Assembly (NCBI GenBank): GCA_015179025.1
Contig: WHUX01000039.1
Location: forward strand, 62,001-126,000
DNA length: 64,000 nucleotides
Source of the DNA: Terfezia claveryi
Lineage: Eukaryota; Ascomycota; Pezizomycetes; Pezizales; Pezizaceae
Reading direction: 5' to 3'
The position numbers were made by a program, and so were the translations under genes. Below the pieces are notes generated by a model. That model made no database searches and had not been told where the DNA came from. It was given only the letters and a program-made list of their open reading frames with translations. Shown one piece after another: positions 1 through 10,307 of the stretch (position 1 is its first letter; the number at the start of each line of letters is the position of its first letter).

Positions 1-19
1 TTTTAGGAAAAATTCCCCA

Positions 20-285
20 TTGGATCTATCACCTCGGCCACCGCCGCTATCACGTCTACCTCCACTACTGACACGTCCACCTCCACTACTGTCACCTCCA
101 CCTCTGCTGCTGTCACCTCCACCCCCGCTACTGTCACTCCATCTCTGCTGGTATCACCCCCTCACTACTGCTATTATCTCCACTTCCGCTACTGTCACTT
201 CCACCTCCACCTCCGCTGCTGTCACCTCATTTCCACCACTACGACTTCCGCCGATGCTGGTACTTCCGCTGCTGCCCCGCTAAAT
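20..285. repeat. CT-rich minisatellite (CCTCCGCT-type)
   Basis: Degenerate array of short units such as CACCTCCRCYRCTGTCAC. The flank to its right (about 300-370, TTTTCATTTCATTT then GACTATCTTGATTGG) resembles the flank of the array ending near 12450, so both belong to one dispersed repeat family. The open frame across it is a repeat artefact. Confidence 0.8.
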
Positions 286-485
286 TTTCTAGAGAAAAGA
301 AATATATAGTTTTCATTTCATTTGACTATCTTGATTGGATATTGCTTAAAGGAATGGAAGAGTATTGAGACCCCACATCTCAAGATTCTATGATATACAA
401 ACACTAAGTTTGATATAAGCGGATATTGATATAAGCGGACATGAAACTTAGCAGACAAGCCTACTCCCAACTCCCACATCTACAA

Positions 486-970
486 CTAAACTAGAAACTC
501 AAACCACACTTTCCACAAATCCAGCTCATTTACTTCCTGCTCAGCTAAGTCCACCATCTGTCTCCATGGGTCACTGGTCTTCAAGACCTCCCACAACCTC
601 ACTAGCCTCTCCTGTTCCACTGAATTCACCCATTCTATACGATTATAACTGAACCAGCACAGGGGAAAGGGGAAGATAAGCGTGTTTATCAACATTACGA
701 ACGCAAGGTAGTCGTGGACTGGACGGGGCTTGTAGAGGAGAGTTTCGAATGGTGAATTTTCATCCTTAACATCCTCATTATTATGGTCGAGATCTATATC
801 GCTAGGTGAGTAAACATTCCGCGCTCGCTGCAGCAGTTCCGATGGACAAGAAATATAGCCTCCCTCATAAACGCAGTCAATCCCAATCTTCGTCACTCTA
901 TCAAAATCAATCAATAAACCCCTATATCTCCATTTCTTGTCAATATCCCCGATATCCTCAACATCCCAAT
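486..970 (-). CDS. Hypothetical protein, probable terminal exon
   Basis: An open frame on the minus strand runs from a possible acceptor (ATAAG, exon starting near 970) to a stop at 486, about 160 residues. It has no in-frame ATG at its start, so it is probably the last exon of a gene whose first exon lies at higher coordinates. The protein is acidic in the middle (DIDLDHNNEDVKDENS), then has a hydrophobic stretch (LAFVMLINTLIFPFPLCWF) and a charged tail. No family is recognised. COX13 is the common neighbour of APN2 in many ascomycetes, but this sequence does not look like COX13. It could also be a decayed gene. Confidence 0.35.
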
Positions 971-2118
971 CTTATAGGATCCAGGTAAGATGACAAACAG
1001 TTATATTGTCTATAATAGTAATAATAATATTTGGGTATCCTAAAAAGATTTCGAGATCAACAAGTACTACCAGAGGTTACAGAAACGCTGTTAGCTTAGA
1101 TACTGTTCTCTATAAATGGTGTCTGGCATTTTGAAAGACAAGTTCCGATGAGTGGTGACCTGATTAAAGAAAGTAGCAATTATCTTCAAGGCACTATACT
1201 CCAACGATAAAGCATTGAAGTTTTCAGATGGTTGGTTAGTAGGGTGGAAAGTCCGACATCGTGACATGCAGTTGGATCAACTTGAAATCTACCGTTCATT
1301 GCTTGTGTTTACGTGATGCTAAGTAAAAACCTCTATAAATGCATAACTCCTCTGAAACTCCCGGTCCCGACGTTATGCTAATATAGAGATTTGCCTGAAA
1401 ATAGCGAATGGGATATTCCTATTCGCGAATGTGACAGCTCCCGGAAAGGACATTCTGCCCAGGAATGGGTATTCCTGCATGAGATGTCCTTCCAGGAATT
1501 GTCCCAATACAAGAATAGTGGTCAGTTAAAGTAGACTCACCGGTGGACATGCGTATACAGGCCAGTTAAAGTAGGTTGCAGACACTGGCCAGTTAAGGTA
1601 GGCTTGCCATGATTTGGGCTTATGATCAGCTAACTACCTAAGTACATAGGAGTAGGTATTTGTTATCTACAAATGTATGCACATACGCTAAACAGTGACT
1701 GGAACATGTACAGATCGGTATACTTTAATTTTGCTCATGAGTGAATGCTCTGACGATCTGTGGTAGTGCAGCGGTGATTCGACTATGATATGAGAATACG
1801 TATATGAAACATAGACTTACATATATATATCCTGGCTACGTTCTAATCCAATCTGCAGGAAACTCGGTATAAGAATCACTGAATGCTTAAAGAAATTTAA
1901 ATACATGTAAAAAGCAAAAAGGAGCAAGGCTATGTGAAATTCTCTTTAAGCCTAAACACGCAGCATGCTTATGGCTAAGCTCATATGCTCTTCTCAATCT
2001 AATTATATTTGTATCTCACAAGTCCCTATACTGTTTGCATTCGTCTCCGTGCAAGGAACTAGTGCGAGATCGGTGGTCTGGCTTGCAGATCGGGTCCGGT
2101 ACCTTAGCCAGACTAGGT
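971..2118. other. Intergenic, no gene seen
   Basis: No supported gene. It holds a partly palindromic patch near 1405-1510 built on GGAATGGG/ATTCCT words, and three spaced copies of GGCCAGTTAAAGTAGG at about 1522-1610. Confidence 0.6.
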
Positions 2119-2162
2119 AGGTACCGGTAGTCTGGTTGGCGCCAACCAGACTACCGGTACCT
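2119..2162. repeat. 44-bp perfect palindrome upstream of APN2
   Basis: Every base from 2119 to 2140 pairs with 2141 to 2162, giving a 22-bp stem with no loop centred on TCTGGTTGGCGCCAACCAGA. The core TCTGGTTGGC recurs across the window, so this is a member of a hairpin repeat family. It lies about 270 bp upstream of the APN2 start codon. Confidence 0.9.
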
Positions 2163-2429
2163 TCCTCGCCGCATGGCCCGTGCCCACGCTAGTCTAGTTA
2201 AACGTCATACGTCATGTCATACAATGGATGACTGATCCTGACGCGTGGATCAACAAAATCTGATAAGATTCGTGATAAAAATTTGCAGAACAGATCGCGT
2301 CGCACGTGCACATCCACCCTCCCTCTTATCATCCTCACGTAGGTATACCCTCAAGAAAAACACCCCGTCGGCGTAATACCATACTTGCAGAGCTCTTGAT
2401 TTCGACTTCAGAAGTAGCGAGTACCACCT

Positions 2430-5400
2430 ATGTCTGGAGGTGGTGGCGCTGTCGCCAATTCTAGCGGCGGAGTGAGGATCACGTCTTGGAATGGTACGTG
2501 ACCTGACATATGTCTTTTTTTTGTTTCACATAGAGCGATTGCTACTAACACTTCAATAGTAAACGGAATAAGGTAAGGTTAAAGCGCTTCAATGCATACA
2601 ATTACCGATTCACTCGTACAACACGAATTCTCATATGTCTCGTTAGAATGAAGTGATTCTACTGAAGGAAAAAGGTTATTTTTTGCATCATCACTATATA
2701 ACGAGGCCACCTGCCCCTCAACAAATCAATTAGTCTATTACTTATTATAAGGAGTGTCTTTTTCTAACGTCTCTCCAAAAAACAGAAATCCATTCTCGTA
2801 TCAGCCATGGGTGGAATTGAAGACATATGGGGTAGGTACACCTTCCGGATAATGTCCTCTTTCTCATTTTTATCTTTACTCTCTCTCCCCGATCCAAATG
2901 TCAAAGAAAAGGAAACATTTTAATGCGCCGTGGGTGAGGAGAAGGCGATGTTCGATACTCTTGAAGCGGACATTGTCTGTTTGCAAGAACTGAAGATCCA
3001 GAAGAGAGAACTTTCGGATGCGATGGTATTGGTACCTGGGTGGGATTGTTATTTCACCTTCCCAAAGCAAAAGAAAGGTTAGTATATTCTTCTGGTTGGA
3101 ATTGAGACCCAATACCTTGTGCCTCGATCAATCCCCCTCTCCTATATCATACTATCAAATTCACTCACCGCCTCTCCCCTTTAGGATACTCTGGAGTTGC
3201 CATCTACACTCGTCAATCAAAAATATCCCCCATAAAAGCCGAAGTAGGCATAACCGGCTACTTAACCGGCCCTTCCTCCGCCACCCCTTACATCTCCCTC
3301 CCAACTTCTCAGCATATTGGCGGCTATCCTACTCATCTTACTCGTGACGAAGCCCTACTTCTCGACTCCGAAGGCCGTGCTATTATCCTCGATCTCGGTG
3401 CATTCATTCTCATTGGTACATACGCTCCCGCAAATCGCGACTCTTCCAGAGACGGGTTCCGTACAGCGTTTGTCAAGGCATTGTTTGAGCGGTGTAGAAA
3501 TCTGATTACCATGGGAAGGAGGGTGGTACTAGTAGGAGATTTGAATATTTCCAGGGATGAGATTGATAGCGCTCATGCAAGAGAGGCTATGAGTAAGGCG
3601 GGGGGGGTGTCGTTTAAAGAGATGAGTGAGTGTAGGATGATGTTTGATAGGTTGTTAGAGCCACACCAGGAGGGTGTAATGGTGGATGTTTTAAGGGAGC
3701 AGTGGCCTGAGAGGAGGGGGATGTACACCTGTTGGGAACAACGTAAGTGATGCTCGATATATCATATTGGCGCCTGCTTACCTTACTGATTTATCTTCAG
3801 GAATACAAGCAAGACCCGGGAACTATGGTAAGCCTCAGCTTTGTGCAGGAGAGTTATTTCTGTGGAAGTTGGTTCTGACACGTCTGAAAGGGGCTCGAAT
3901 CGACTATGTGTGCTGCTCATCGGATATGAAGTCGTGGTTTTCTACTGCAAACATTCAGGAAGGGTTGATGGTGAGTGCCTCTTCTTTGTACCCATAGATC
4001 TCAATCCTATAGCAGTGATGTTTTACTTGCGAATACTTAATCTCTATACACTCCTATTCTCGTTCCCCCTAAATTGCGGGAAGCATCCGAACCCAGATGA
4101 AATGAGGACAGTCTACACGCATTGCCCCTTACCCCAACTCATTCTTCAACGTCAAGAATGAAGAAACAGATATAATCAGGGTGAACATATTCTCCAATTA
4201 ATTAACACCGATTCTCCTTAGGGATCCGACCACTGCCCTGTATATGCCGTCCTGAAACCCATCGTTAGCACACAGATCTCGTCAACTGGAGAATCAACGG
4301 AAATGCACCTTCTCGACATCCTCAACCCCCAGGGAATGTTTATTAATGGTATCGAACAGCCTTCCTTCCGAGAATCGAAGACGTATCAGGTGCCAGGGTT
4401 GTCTGGGAGGTTGATGCCAGAATTTACAGCTAGGAGAAACATCAAAGACATGTTTTCGAGGCGGATGGTGAGTAGTACACCGTCTGGCGGGGCTGAAGTT
4501 GGTGCGGGTGACTCGCAAACGTCCGGCAGGGTTGAAATTGGTGGGGGTGGTTCCCAAACGCCTGTATATGACTCCACGGTCAGTGTGAAACAAACGGTCA
4601 ATACGGCTGCAGGGGAGTCACCACCTTCGCCACGTCAACCCCGACAAACACCAGTTCTGTTGAAGATTTCGCCACCGAGGGACCAAAAAATCGTGAAGAT
4701 GGGGTAAATAGCCAGAATAGCGCGAAGAGAAATGCTTCGTCGGTGGGAGTAGCAGCATCGAGTATAGAGAAGCGAAGGAAGGCCTCGGTCACAGTGCCAA
4801 CGAGCACAACAGGACAGCACAAACAGAGCAGGCTATTGAGCTTCTTCAAACCACGAGATGACGAGAGTCAGAAAGAGCAGATTGTTACAGCGAAAAGCAA
4901 TTCGGCAATATCGCCATCGACAAAAAAAATAGAAAAGCAAGTTGAGGGTAATGAGGCAGAAGGCGGTGTGGATGATGGTGGGGTGGGTGCGATCGGCGTT
5001 GGCAGTGTTCGCCCAGACATACACAGCCCCGCGGAACATACTCGTGAGTCACACCCCTACTCGACCTTATCGGGGCCGTTTTCTTCAATGGGGCAATGAA
5101 CCTGTTCTCGTGCCATCGAACCAGTTGTCGTATTGTCGTACCATCGAACCGGTTCTCGTGCCCTCGATCCTGTTCTCGTACCATTGATTCTGTTCTCGTG
5201 CCATTGATTCTGTTCTCGCCTTCATTAAACTTATGTTGAGTCATACCTGGCCATTGAGGCTCAGTGATGCACGATATAAACACGCCATTGTTATCTGCTA
5301 TTCAGCAATCATTTGTTTTCGAGGAGTCTGTTCCGATTGACACAATAGAGTTTAACTATTCATATTCCCATTGTTCTAGGAATTGAATGGTGTGTGTCGC

Positions 5401-5904
5401 GCGGATCGGCCCGTTTGTTAATCGTACCTGGTACAAAAATCACGCTAACGCAGCGCTAATGCAGGTGTGGACGATAAGCTTTATCGTGCAGATGCACGGA
5501 CCTGCGCAAACGAAGGCGATGATAGCGGGGAGGTGCATGATCCGATCGAGGCGAAGCAGAAATGGAATAAATTATTTACAAAAAAGCCGCCGCCTCGGTG
5601 CGAGGGGCATGGGGAGCCGGCAAAATGGCTTGTTACGAAGAAGAAGGGGGGTAATTGCGGTCGGGGATTCTGGGTTTGTGCAAGGTACGTTTGATGTCTA
5701 CTTTTACGTGAAATTGGAATTTGAAGTTGGCGGGGGGGGGGAGCTGACTGTACGTGGGGTAGACCGGTAGGGCCGGAGGTCGAGCAGAAGGGTCTGGATA
5801 TGGCTATGGGAATGGCTGCGGGGGAGGTGACGAAAAGGCGGTCTGGAGAGTGGAGGTGTAATTTTTTCATGTGGGGCAGTGATCGGAGCAACTCATCCAC
5901 ATGA
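2430..5904 (+). CDS. APN2: DNA-(apurinic/apyrimidinic site) endonuclease 2, ten-exon model
   Basis: Class II AP endonuclease of the exonuclease III/EEP family, a nuclear base-excision repair enzyme. Exons by splice consensus and phase: 2430-2493, 2560-2572, 2786-2831, 2939-3077, 3185-3742, 3801-3827, 3891-3970, 4222-5043, 5465-5684, 5763-5904. Visible motifs in order: ITSWNVNGIR, LQELKIQ, SGVAIYTR, VLVGDLNISRDEID, RIDYVCCS, GSDHCPVYAVL, a PCNA-binding-like QSRLLSFFKP, and a C-terminal GRF-type zinc finger with CEGHGEP, GRGFWVCAR and WRCNFF. Exon 2 is a 13-nt microexon. The frame changes between 4572 and 4704 within exon 8; a strong donor (GTGAGT at 4468) suggests an extra intron, otherwise there is a 1-bp deletion. 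Next to MAT1-1-1, as usual in ascomycetes. Confidence 0.9.
5095..5222. repeat. Minisatellite inside an APN2 intron
   Basis: About six imperfect copies of a unit of roughly 20 bp built on CATCGAACC/CCATTGATTC followed by GGTTCTCGTG or TGTTCTCGTG. They lie in the 421-bp intron 5044-5464, far longer than the ~60-bp introns elsewhere in the gene. Confidence 0.8.
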
Positions 5905-6060
5905 TACTTGGCCTTAAATTTGCATAGAGTCCCGCTGCACCGAGAATCTTCTTGAACGCTAAGGAGATTTACTCTGTTAGCGTTGTTTGTTCCCGATGAC
6001 ACACACATCTTATCATTAGCGTTGTTCTCGTTAACATTGTTCTTCGTTTGTGTCCGTTAT

Positions 6061-6152
6061 CTTTCCTCTCCGCCGATCTAGGTCTTTCCTCTCCGCCGAT
6101 CTAGGTCTTTCCTCTTCGCCGATCTAGGTCTTTCCTCTCCGCCGATCTAGAT
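6061..6152. repeat. Four 23-bp tandem repeats in the MAT1-1-1 promoter
   Basis: Units at 6061-6083, 6084-6106, 6107-6129 and 6130-6152. Each holds CTTTCCTCTCC and GCCGATCTAG. Units 1 and 2 are identical and the other two differ by one base each. The array ends 12 bp before the TATA box. Confidence 0.95.
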
Positions 6153-6164
6153 TCAGTCTTTGTG

Positions 6165-6170
6165 TATAAA
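6165..6170 (+). promoter_or_regulatory. TATA box of MAT1-1-1
   Basis: TATAAA followed by a C-rich pyrimidine tract at 6171-6186, a common fungal core-promoter layout. It lies about 265 bp upstream of the chosen start codon, leaving room for a leader with an intron. Confidence 0.6.
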
Positions 6171-6358
6171 ACCCCCCTCCCCCCCACTTTCCATTCCGTT
6201 TCTACACCAAAACTACTCCTCATACTTTCACTGCATTCAACAACGACCACAAAATCCTCATCAAGCGATTCCGCTCTACATCAAACTCCTCTTCTTACTT
6301 CTACTACAAAGCTCGTCTCTACGACCACACCTTTCACGATCGAAAGCAATCAAGAAAA

Positions 6359-6427
6359 GTACGTGCCTCATAATGACCATGTATCAGGGTTTATATGCTG
6401 ACTCCTGACTTGCTTCGTCAAAACTCT
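6359..6427 (+). other. Candidate 5'-leader intron of MAT1-1-1
   Basis: Donor GTACGT at 6359 and acceptor CTCTAG ending at 6427 frame a 69-bp intron. Splicing removes three upstream ATGs (for example at 6395) and leaves the ATG at 6434 as first start. This decides the start codon; it is a prediction from sequence. Confidence 0.5.
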
Positions 6428-6433
6428 AGTTCA

Positions 6434-7619
6434 ATGCCGGATCCTGTTACTGTGATCGATGTCTCCAATGTCACTATCTTTGCTGGAGATAACTGGAATC
6501 CCACTAGGCCTGAATACGATATTTCTAGGCTTGCATTCCTCTGCTTCACTTCTGCAGGGCAGCTTGTTCAAGCATCTCCAAATGGTCACGTATTCTATGT
6601 TCATCATGGGCTTTCACTCTTGTTCCCAGTCAATCTTCCATACGCGGCCTCCTTTCCTGTGTATTGGGTGGACGGGCCCAACAACAAGAGAATTCCCTTT
6701 TTAGCCGCTGAACACGACTTTCAACCACGCTTCGACGGTCCTGGCATCCAAGTCAATCTAGAGAACTCTTACCCTGTTAACCCAGTTCTTCAAGTTATGG
6801 GTCCGGCTGTTGATGTTCATCTTTTCGGAGGCCTTTCGGACGATTCTAGCGTCGAAGCTCAACTTCAAGCTGCGGCTATGGCAGCAATCAATGCGCCTAG
6901 AGCACCATGCAAGCCAGTTAATGCGTTCATTGCCTATAGATGTGAGTAGCTTATTCAGGCCTATAATTTATTAAAATGGCTAACTCCTGTTCCTTCTAGG
7001 CCTCTATGGACCGTATATCCCCTTGGTCCGGCAAATGGAGATTTCGGGGATTGTTCGCTCCATGTGGCAAAATGAAAACAGCGATAGCAAAACTAAGTTC
7101 AGCATCGCGGCTAAGGTTTACACCTTGGAGAGAGATTACCTTGTCTCGAGAGGTTTGCCAAAGGCGTCGCTCAAGGCATGGCTGTATAACAACTGCGGGC
7201 GCTTTCAGATAAACTCGCCCGAGTTTCACATCATCCCTCACTTGATCTATACCATCGAACAAGAGAGCCTTATCGGATACAGGCAGTGGATCATGGACTG
7301 CGATATTGCTCTTCGTAACTCCTATCCCTCATGGGCTACAGCACCCACTGCCATCGATATTTTCGCCAACAGAGACTTCGACATCGTGACCCATGGCGAT
7401 GAGGAGGTCTTGAATAATTACTTTAGCACCCTCCATTTTCAAAAGTTCAACTTCCACCTTGCCTTTGCGCATCTCTACGCGGTTATCAATAACCCTATCC
7501 CAATGCCCCCCATCACTGTCCCTTTGACCAACAACACTGTGGTTGTCAATAACCCAGTTGCCGTGATCGCCCCAGCAGCCAATAACGCTGCCAACAACGC
7601 CGTGGCCACTAACCCTTAA
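6434..7619 (+). CDS. MAT1-1-1: Mating-type protein MAT1-1-1, alpha-box transcription factor
   Basis: Exons 6434-6941 and 7000-7619 give 375 residues. The intron (6942-6999, GTGAGT..CTAG) interrupts the alpha box just after KPVNAFIAYR, and the domain resumes with YGPYIPLVRQ, then GIVRSMWQNE, FSIAAKVYTLERD and LKAWL. This matches the alpha1 family layout of KRPLNAFxAFR, an Lxx(I/L)W core and AKxYSxxRD, and an intron inside the box is typical. The protein would act in the nucleus as master regulator of MAT1-1 mating identity. The C-terminus is Asn/Val/Pro-rich low complexity. It lies 530 bp downstream of APN2 on the same strand. The start at 6434 assumes the leader intron; without it the frame could begin at 6395. 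Confidence 0.9.
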
Positions 7620-7954
7620 CTTCATACTGCGATGAATTCTACTGGGATTTTATTCTTCTACTTTTGCTTGTCAATGGTCATCGTTTCGGAGGAAATGGAA
7701 ATTTTCTTGGTCAAATTGCCAACTATAATTGTTTTTTTAATTTTAATTTGGTTTGATGCAGATTTCGACCTGTTCTTTGCCTCCATGGTTGGTCTGTCTA
7801 AAGCTGGCTTGCTTGATATCTCCTTCTAGCGCATTACATTTTTTGCATGCCTACATTCTTCACATAGCTATTTACATGTTTTCTTGCATATATCTTCCTG
7901 TTTCTTTCCCTTGTTTCAATTTTTTTATGCAATTCATGACAGCAGGAGTTTTCT

Positions 7955-8170
7955 ACGATATCTGTGTCGATGAGTCAGTTTGGTGGGTGGGACTGGGAAA
8001 AATGGCACATCTACACACATGGGAAGCGATTCCTGTGTCGATGAGCTAATTTGGTGGGTGGAACTGGGGAAAATGCCACATTTACACACATGGAAGCGAT
8101 ATCTGTGTCGATGAGTTAATTTGGTGGGTGGAATTGGGGAAAATGGCACATCTACACAAATGGGAAGCGA
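7955..8170. repeat. Three ~72-bp tandem repeats downstream of MAT1-1-1
   Basis: Units begin with TATCTGTGTCGATGAG or TTCCTGTGTCGATGAG near 7959, 8031 and 8102, and share TTTGGTGGGTGG and CACATCTACACA. They fall about 340 bp after the MAT1-1-1 stop, probably in or just past the 3' UTR. Confidence 0.9.
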
Positions 8171-8891
8171 GATGGGTTTATCAAATACTGGCGTGGGGTT
8201 CTTTTCAAGTACTTAGGATAGCAAATTAGGGTTTGAAATTTGTCTTTTTATTGGGAATCACTGGAGTCATGCATGGTCTGGAGTGAAGTGAAGTGGATAT
8301 GTGAAATGGGACAAAGCAACTGAGCTGTTTGTAAATTTTAAGTCGTTGAGCAATGTTACATTCCTGTGGTGGGGTGGGGGAGCTGCAATTTCTCGAGCTT
8401 TTGTTTTCGGCCAACAGATTAGTTTCGGCCTTTACCACGAATCCTTAGATATGTCACACACATCCTTGTCCTCTTAATCGAGTCGAATGTCGAAAACTAA
8501 GTTCAAGTCCGAGGTCGATTCTATGACGACTACCAAACAGCATCTCCAACTCCCGGACTAAAGCAGAACAAAACAAAACATCTGTGCAACTCAAGCGAAT
8601 AATGATGGACTCACTGTGCGCGGAAGACACATGTCGACTTAGTCAAGTGGTTATTGATCATTATTCTCTTTTTCGGTGTTCATAGGTGCTTAGGTTCAAA
8701 CAGTCGCTACATGTGAGCATATATATCTTAAATAATAGCCAATATACAACGGTCAGCGTGAAATCCAATACAATGATAGAGACAGAAATGAAGAAGCTAA
8801 TACGTAAGATGTAAAATATAAATATTCAGACGGCCATTCCCAACCCGCCCACATTCATCCATGAAAAAACTACATAGTTTTGTCTAAACAA
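8171..8891. other. Intergenic between convergent MAT1-1-1 and SPE2
   Basis: No gene recognised. It should hold the 3' ends of the two convergent genes; no obvious repeat is visible. Confidence 0.6.
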
Positions 8892-10190
8892 TCAAGCTTC
8901 AGCCTTCTCGTAAGATCTGAAACTAAGATCATATCCATCCAAGTCGTAGACAATATTGTCCATCCGCCTATAGCCCTTAATATCGCCCATCCTTGCTTCC
9001 CCTTTCAACACTGCCATCTCCTCAGAGTGGTTTATCCTAGAGAGGTACGGTAAGGTAGGCTTAGCCTCGAAGAGAGTCACTGAAAATCGTCCAGGCTTAA
9101 AAATCTCTAGAACGCTCTCAACAACATCCACCGACTCTCGGCCAGATTGTTCCCTGGGGATGTTTGTCTCAAAGGAAGCAAAGGAGCAATGTGTCTCTGG
9201 AGTGACGTGGACTGCCCAGTGATATGAGGTATCCTTGTCCTGGGATGGAATCACTGCGTTCGCTGAGTAGCCGCAAGGATTGAAAATGTATGAATCGATG
9301 CAAGAATCTGGAAACCGTGACTTGTCGTAAATCTCCGCAAGTCCACATGAGTTCGTCACAATTGTGCCAAGATCGTGTCCTTGACTAGAATCCGCTTTCT
9401 CATCCTTAGGTTTGACGGCCATAGTCGTAGTATCCATGTACCATTGCTTAGCCTTGACTGGGCACAAGTCTGTCATCAAGATTTCCAAGGTTTCGTCGTT
9501 TGGTCCACTCTCCTTTCCAGTCCCAATCTGGCCGTCAAATTGGGAGAACATAGCCCCATCTCTGTTATGCCTTTTCTCAGTAGGAGTGAGCATAGTGTTG
9601 GCGTTGGTAAGGTAGAGGTACCAGTGCTCGCCATTCATCCTACCCACTTGGTATGCACTCCCCCGAAGCGACAATTGCTCCATAAATTTAACCTCGTCTG
9701 GCCAGCTTTTGTGTGGATGCTTCTGGCGATCAGGAAACATGAAACCCTTCCTGGAATAGAAGAGTCTGTAGGGTTCAGCCATACTAGTTCCGCTTCGTTG
9801 GGTAAAGCCCCCATGAATACCGGCAATTTCGAGCAATCGTGAAAGTCCAGCCAGAGGGGTAGTGATTCCACAGGTCTTCAAAACCACCTTGTGAGGAAAT
9901 ACAAACATACTGCTCTCATTGAGCAAGTATGCATCAACGTGTTCATTCTGAATCACAGACAATACCTTACATTTGACAATGTTGAGCATCACTTCCCAGA
10001 GAATTCGTGAAACTGACTTCAAGCCATCTGGCTTTGCACTCTCGGGAAGCATGGTAGGGGAGGGGACAAACCAAACCTCGAGAAGCTTCTCCGGCCCTTC
10101 AAAGTGATTTTTGGAGTCGAGGTATGCTATAGCATTATGGTTGAACGTCAGGCCAGGCGTTTTATCGGAAGGTGTGTTGATGGTAATCAT
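8892..10190 (-). CDS. SPE2: S-adenosylmethionine decarboxylase proenzyme
   Basis: Cytosolic AdoMet decarboxylase, which makes decarboxylated AdoMet, the aminopropyl donor for spermidine and spermine. One uninterrupted frame of 432 residues from the ATG at 10190; the frame extends 33 bases further upstream but lacks an ATG there. Family motifs: FEGPEKLLEVWF near residue 30, the self-processing site LNESSMFVF (cleavage expected between Glu92 and Ser93, the Ser becoming the pyruvoyl cofactor), VLKTCGITT with the conserved Cys, YRLFYSRKGFMFPD, PHKSWPDEV, HWYLY, LEILMTDL, RFPDSCIDSYIFNPCGYSAN and YHWAVHVTPE followed by THCSFASFETN. All catalytic motifs are present and no break is seen. Convergent with MAT1-1-1 and divergent from the gene at 10584. 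A candidate uORF precedes it. Confidence 0.95.
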   Translation of the reverse strand: MITINTPSDKTPGLTFNHNAIAYLDSKNHFEGPEKLLEVWFVPSPTMLPESAKPDGLKSVSRILWEVMLNIVKCKVLSVIQNEHVDAYLLNESSMFVFPHKVVLKTCGITTPLAGLSRLLEIAGIHGGFTQRSGTSMAEPYRLFYSRKGFMFPDRQKHPHKSWPDEVKFMEQLSLRGSAYQVGRMNGEHWYLYLTNANTMLTPTEKRHNRDGAMFSQFDGQIGTGKESGPNDETLEILMTDLCPVKAKQWYMDTTTMAVKPKDEKADSSQGHDLGTIVTNSCGLAEIYDKSRFPDSCIDSYIFNPCGYSANAVIPSQDKDTSYHWAVHVTPETHCSFASFETNIPREQSGRESVDVVESVLEIFKPGRFSVTLFEAKPTLPYLSRINHSEEMAVLKGEARMGDIKGYRRMDNIVYDLDGYDLSFRSYEKAEA

Positions 10191-10241
10191 TGTGATAAGA
10201 TTGATACGAGCTCTGAGGATCAAGATGGGATTGCAGCCGAT

Positions 10242-10307
10242 TTATTCGAGGGGAGAAGTAGTTGGCTGGGGGTGTAAGGTTGATGGTTTTGGTGAGATGG
10301 TTTGCAT
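10242..10307 (-). CDS. Candidate upstream ORF in the SPE2 leader
   Basis: The only ATG between 10191 and about 10307 on the minus strand opens a 21-codon frame rich in Pro, Ser and Thr, ending 51 bp before the SPE2 start codon. AdoMet decarboxylase mRNAs of animals and plants carry uORFs that repress translation when polyamines are high. Whether this one is transcribed or functional is unknown. Confidence 0.35.
   Translation of the reverse strand: MQTISPKPSTLHPQPTTSPLE

Noticed and set aside
486..970. COX13, the common APN2 neighbour
   Set aside because: No cytochrome oxidase subunit VIa motifs are visible.
4885..5283. Minus-strand 132-residue ORF
   Set aside because: Shadow of APN2 exon 8 and its intronic minisatellite.
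6162..6401. A separate small secreted protein upstream of MAT1-1-1
   Set aside because: The frame starts at a GTG overlapping the TATA box and is best read as the MAT1-1-1 leader.
9375..9842. Plus-strand 155-residue ORF
   Set aside because: Shadow of SPE2, which carries full family motifs on the other strand.
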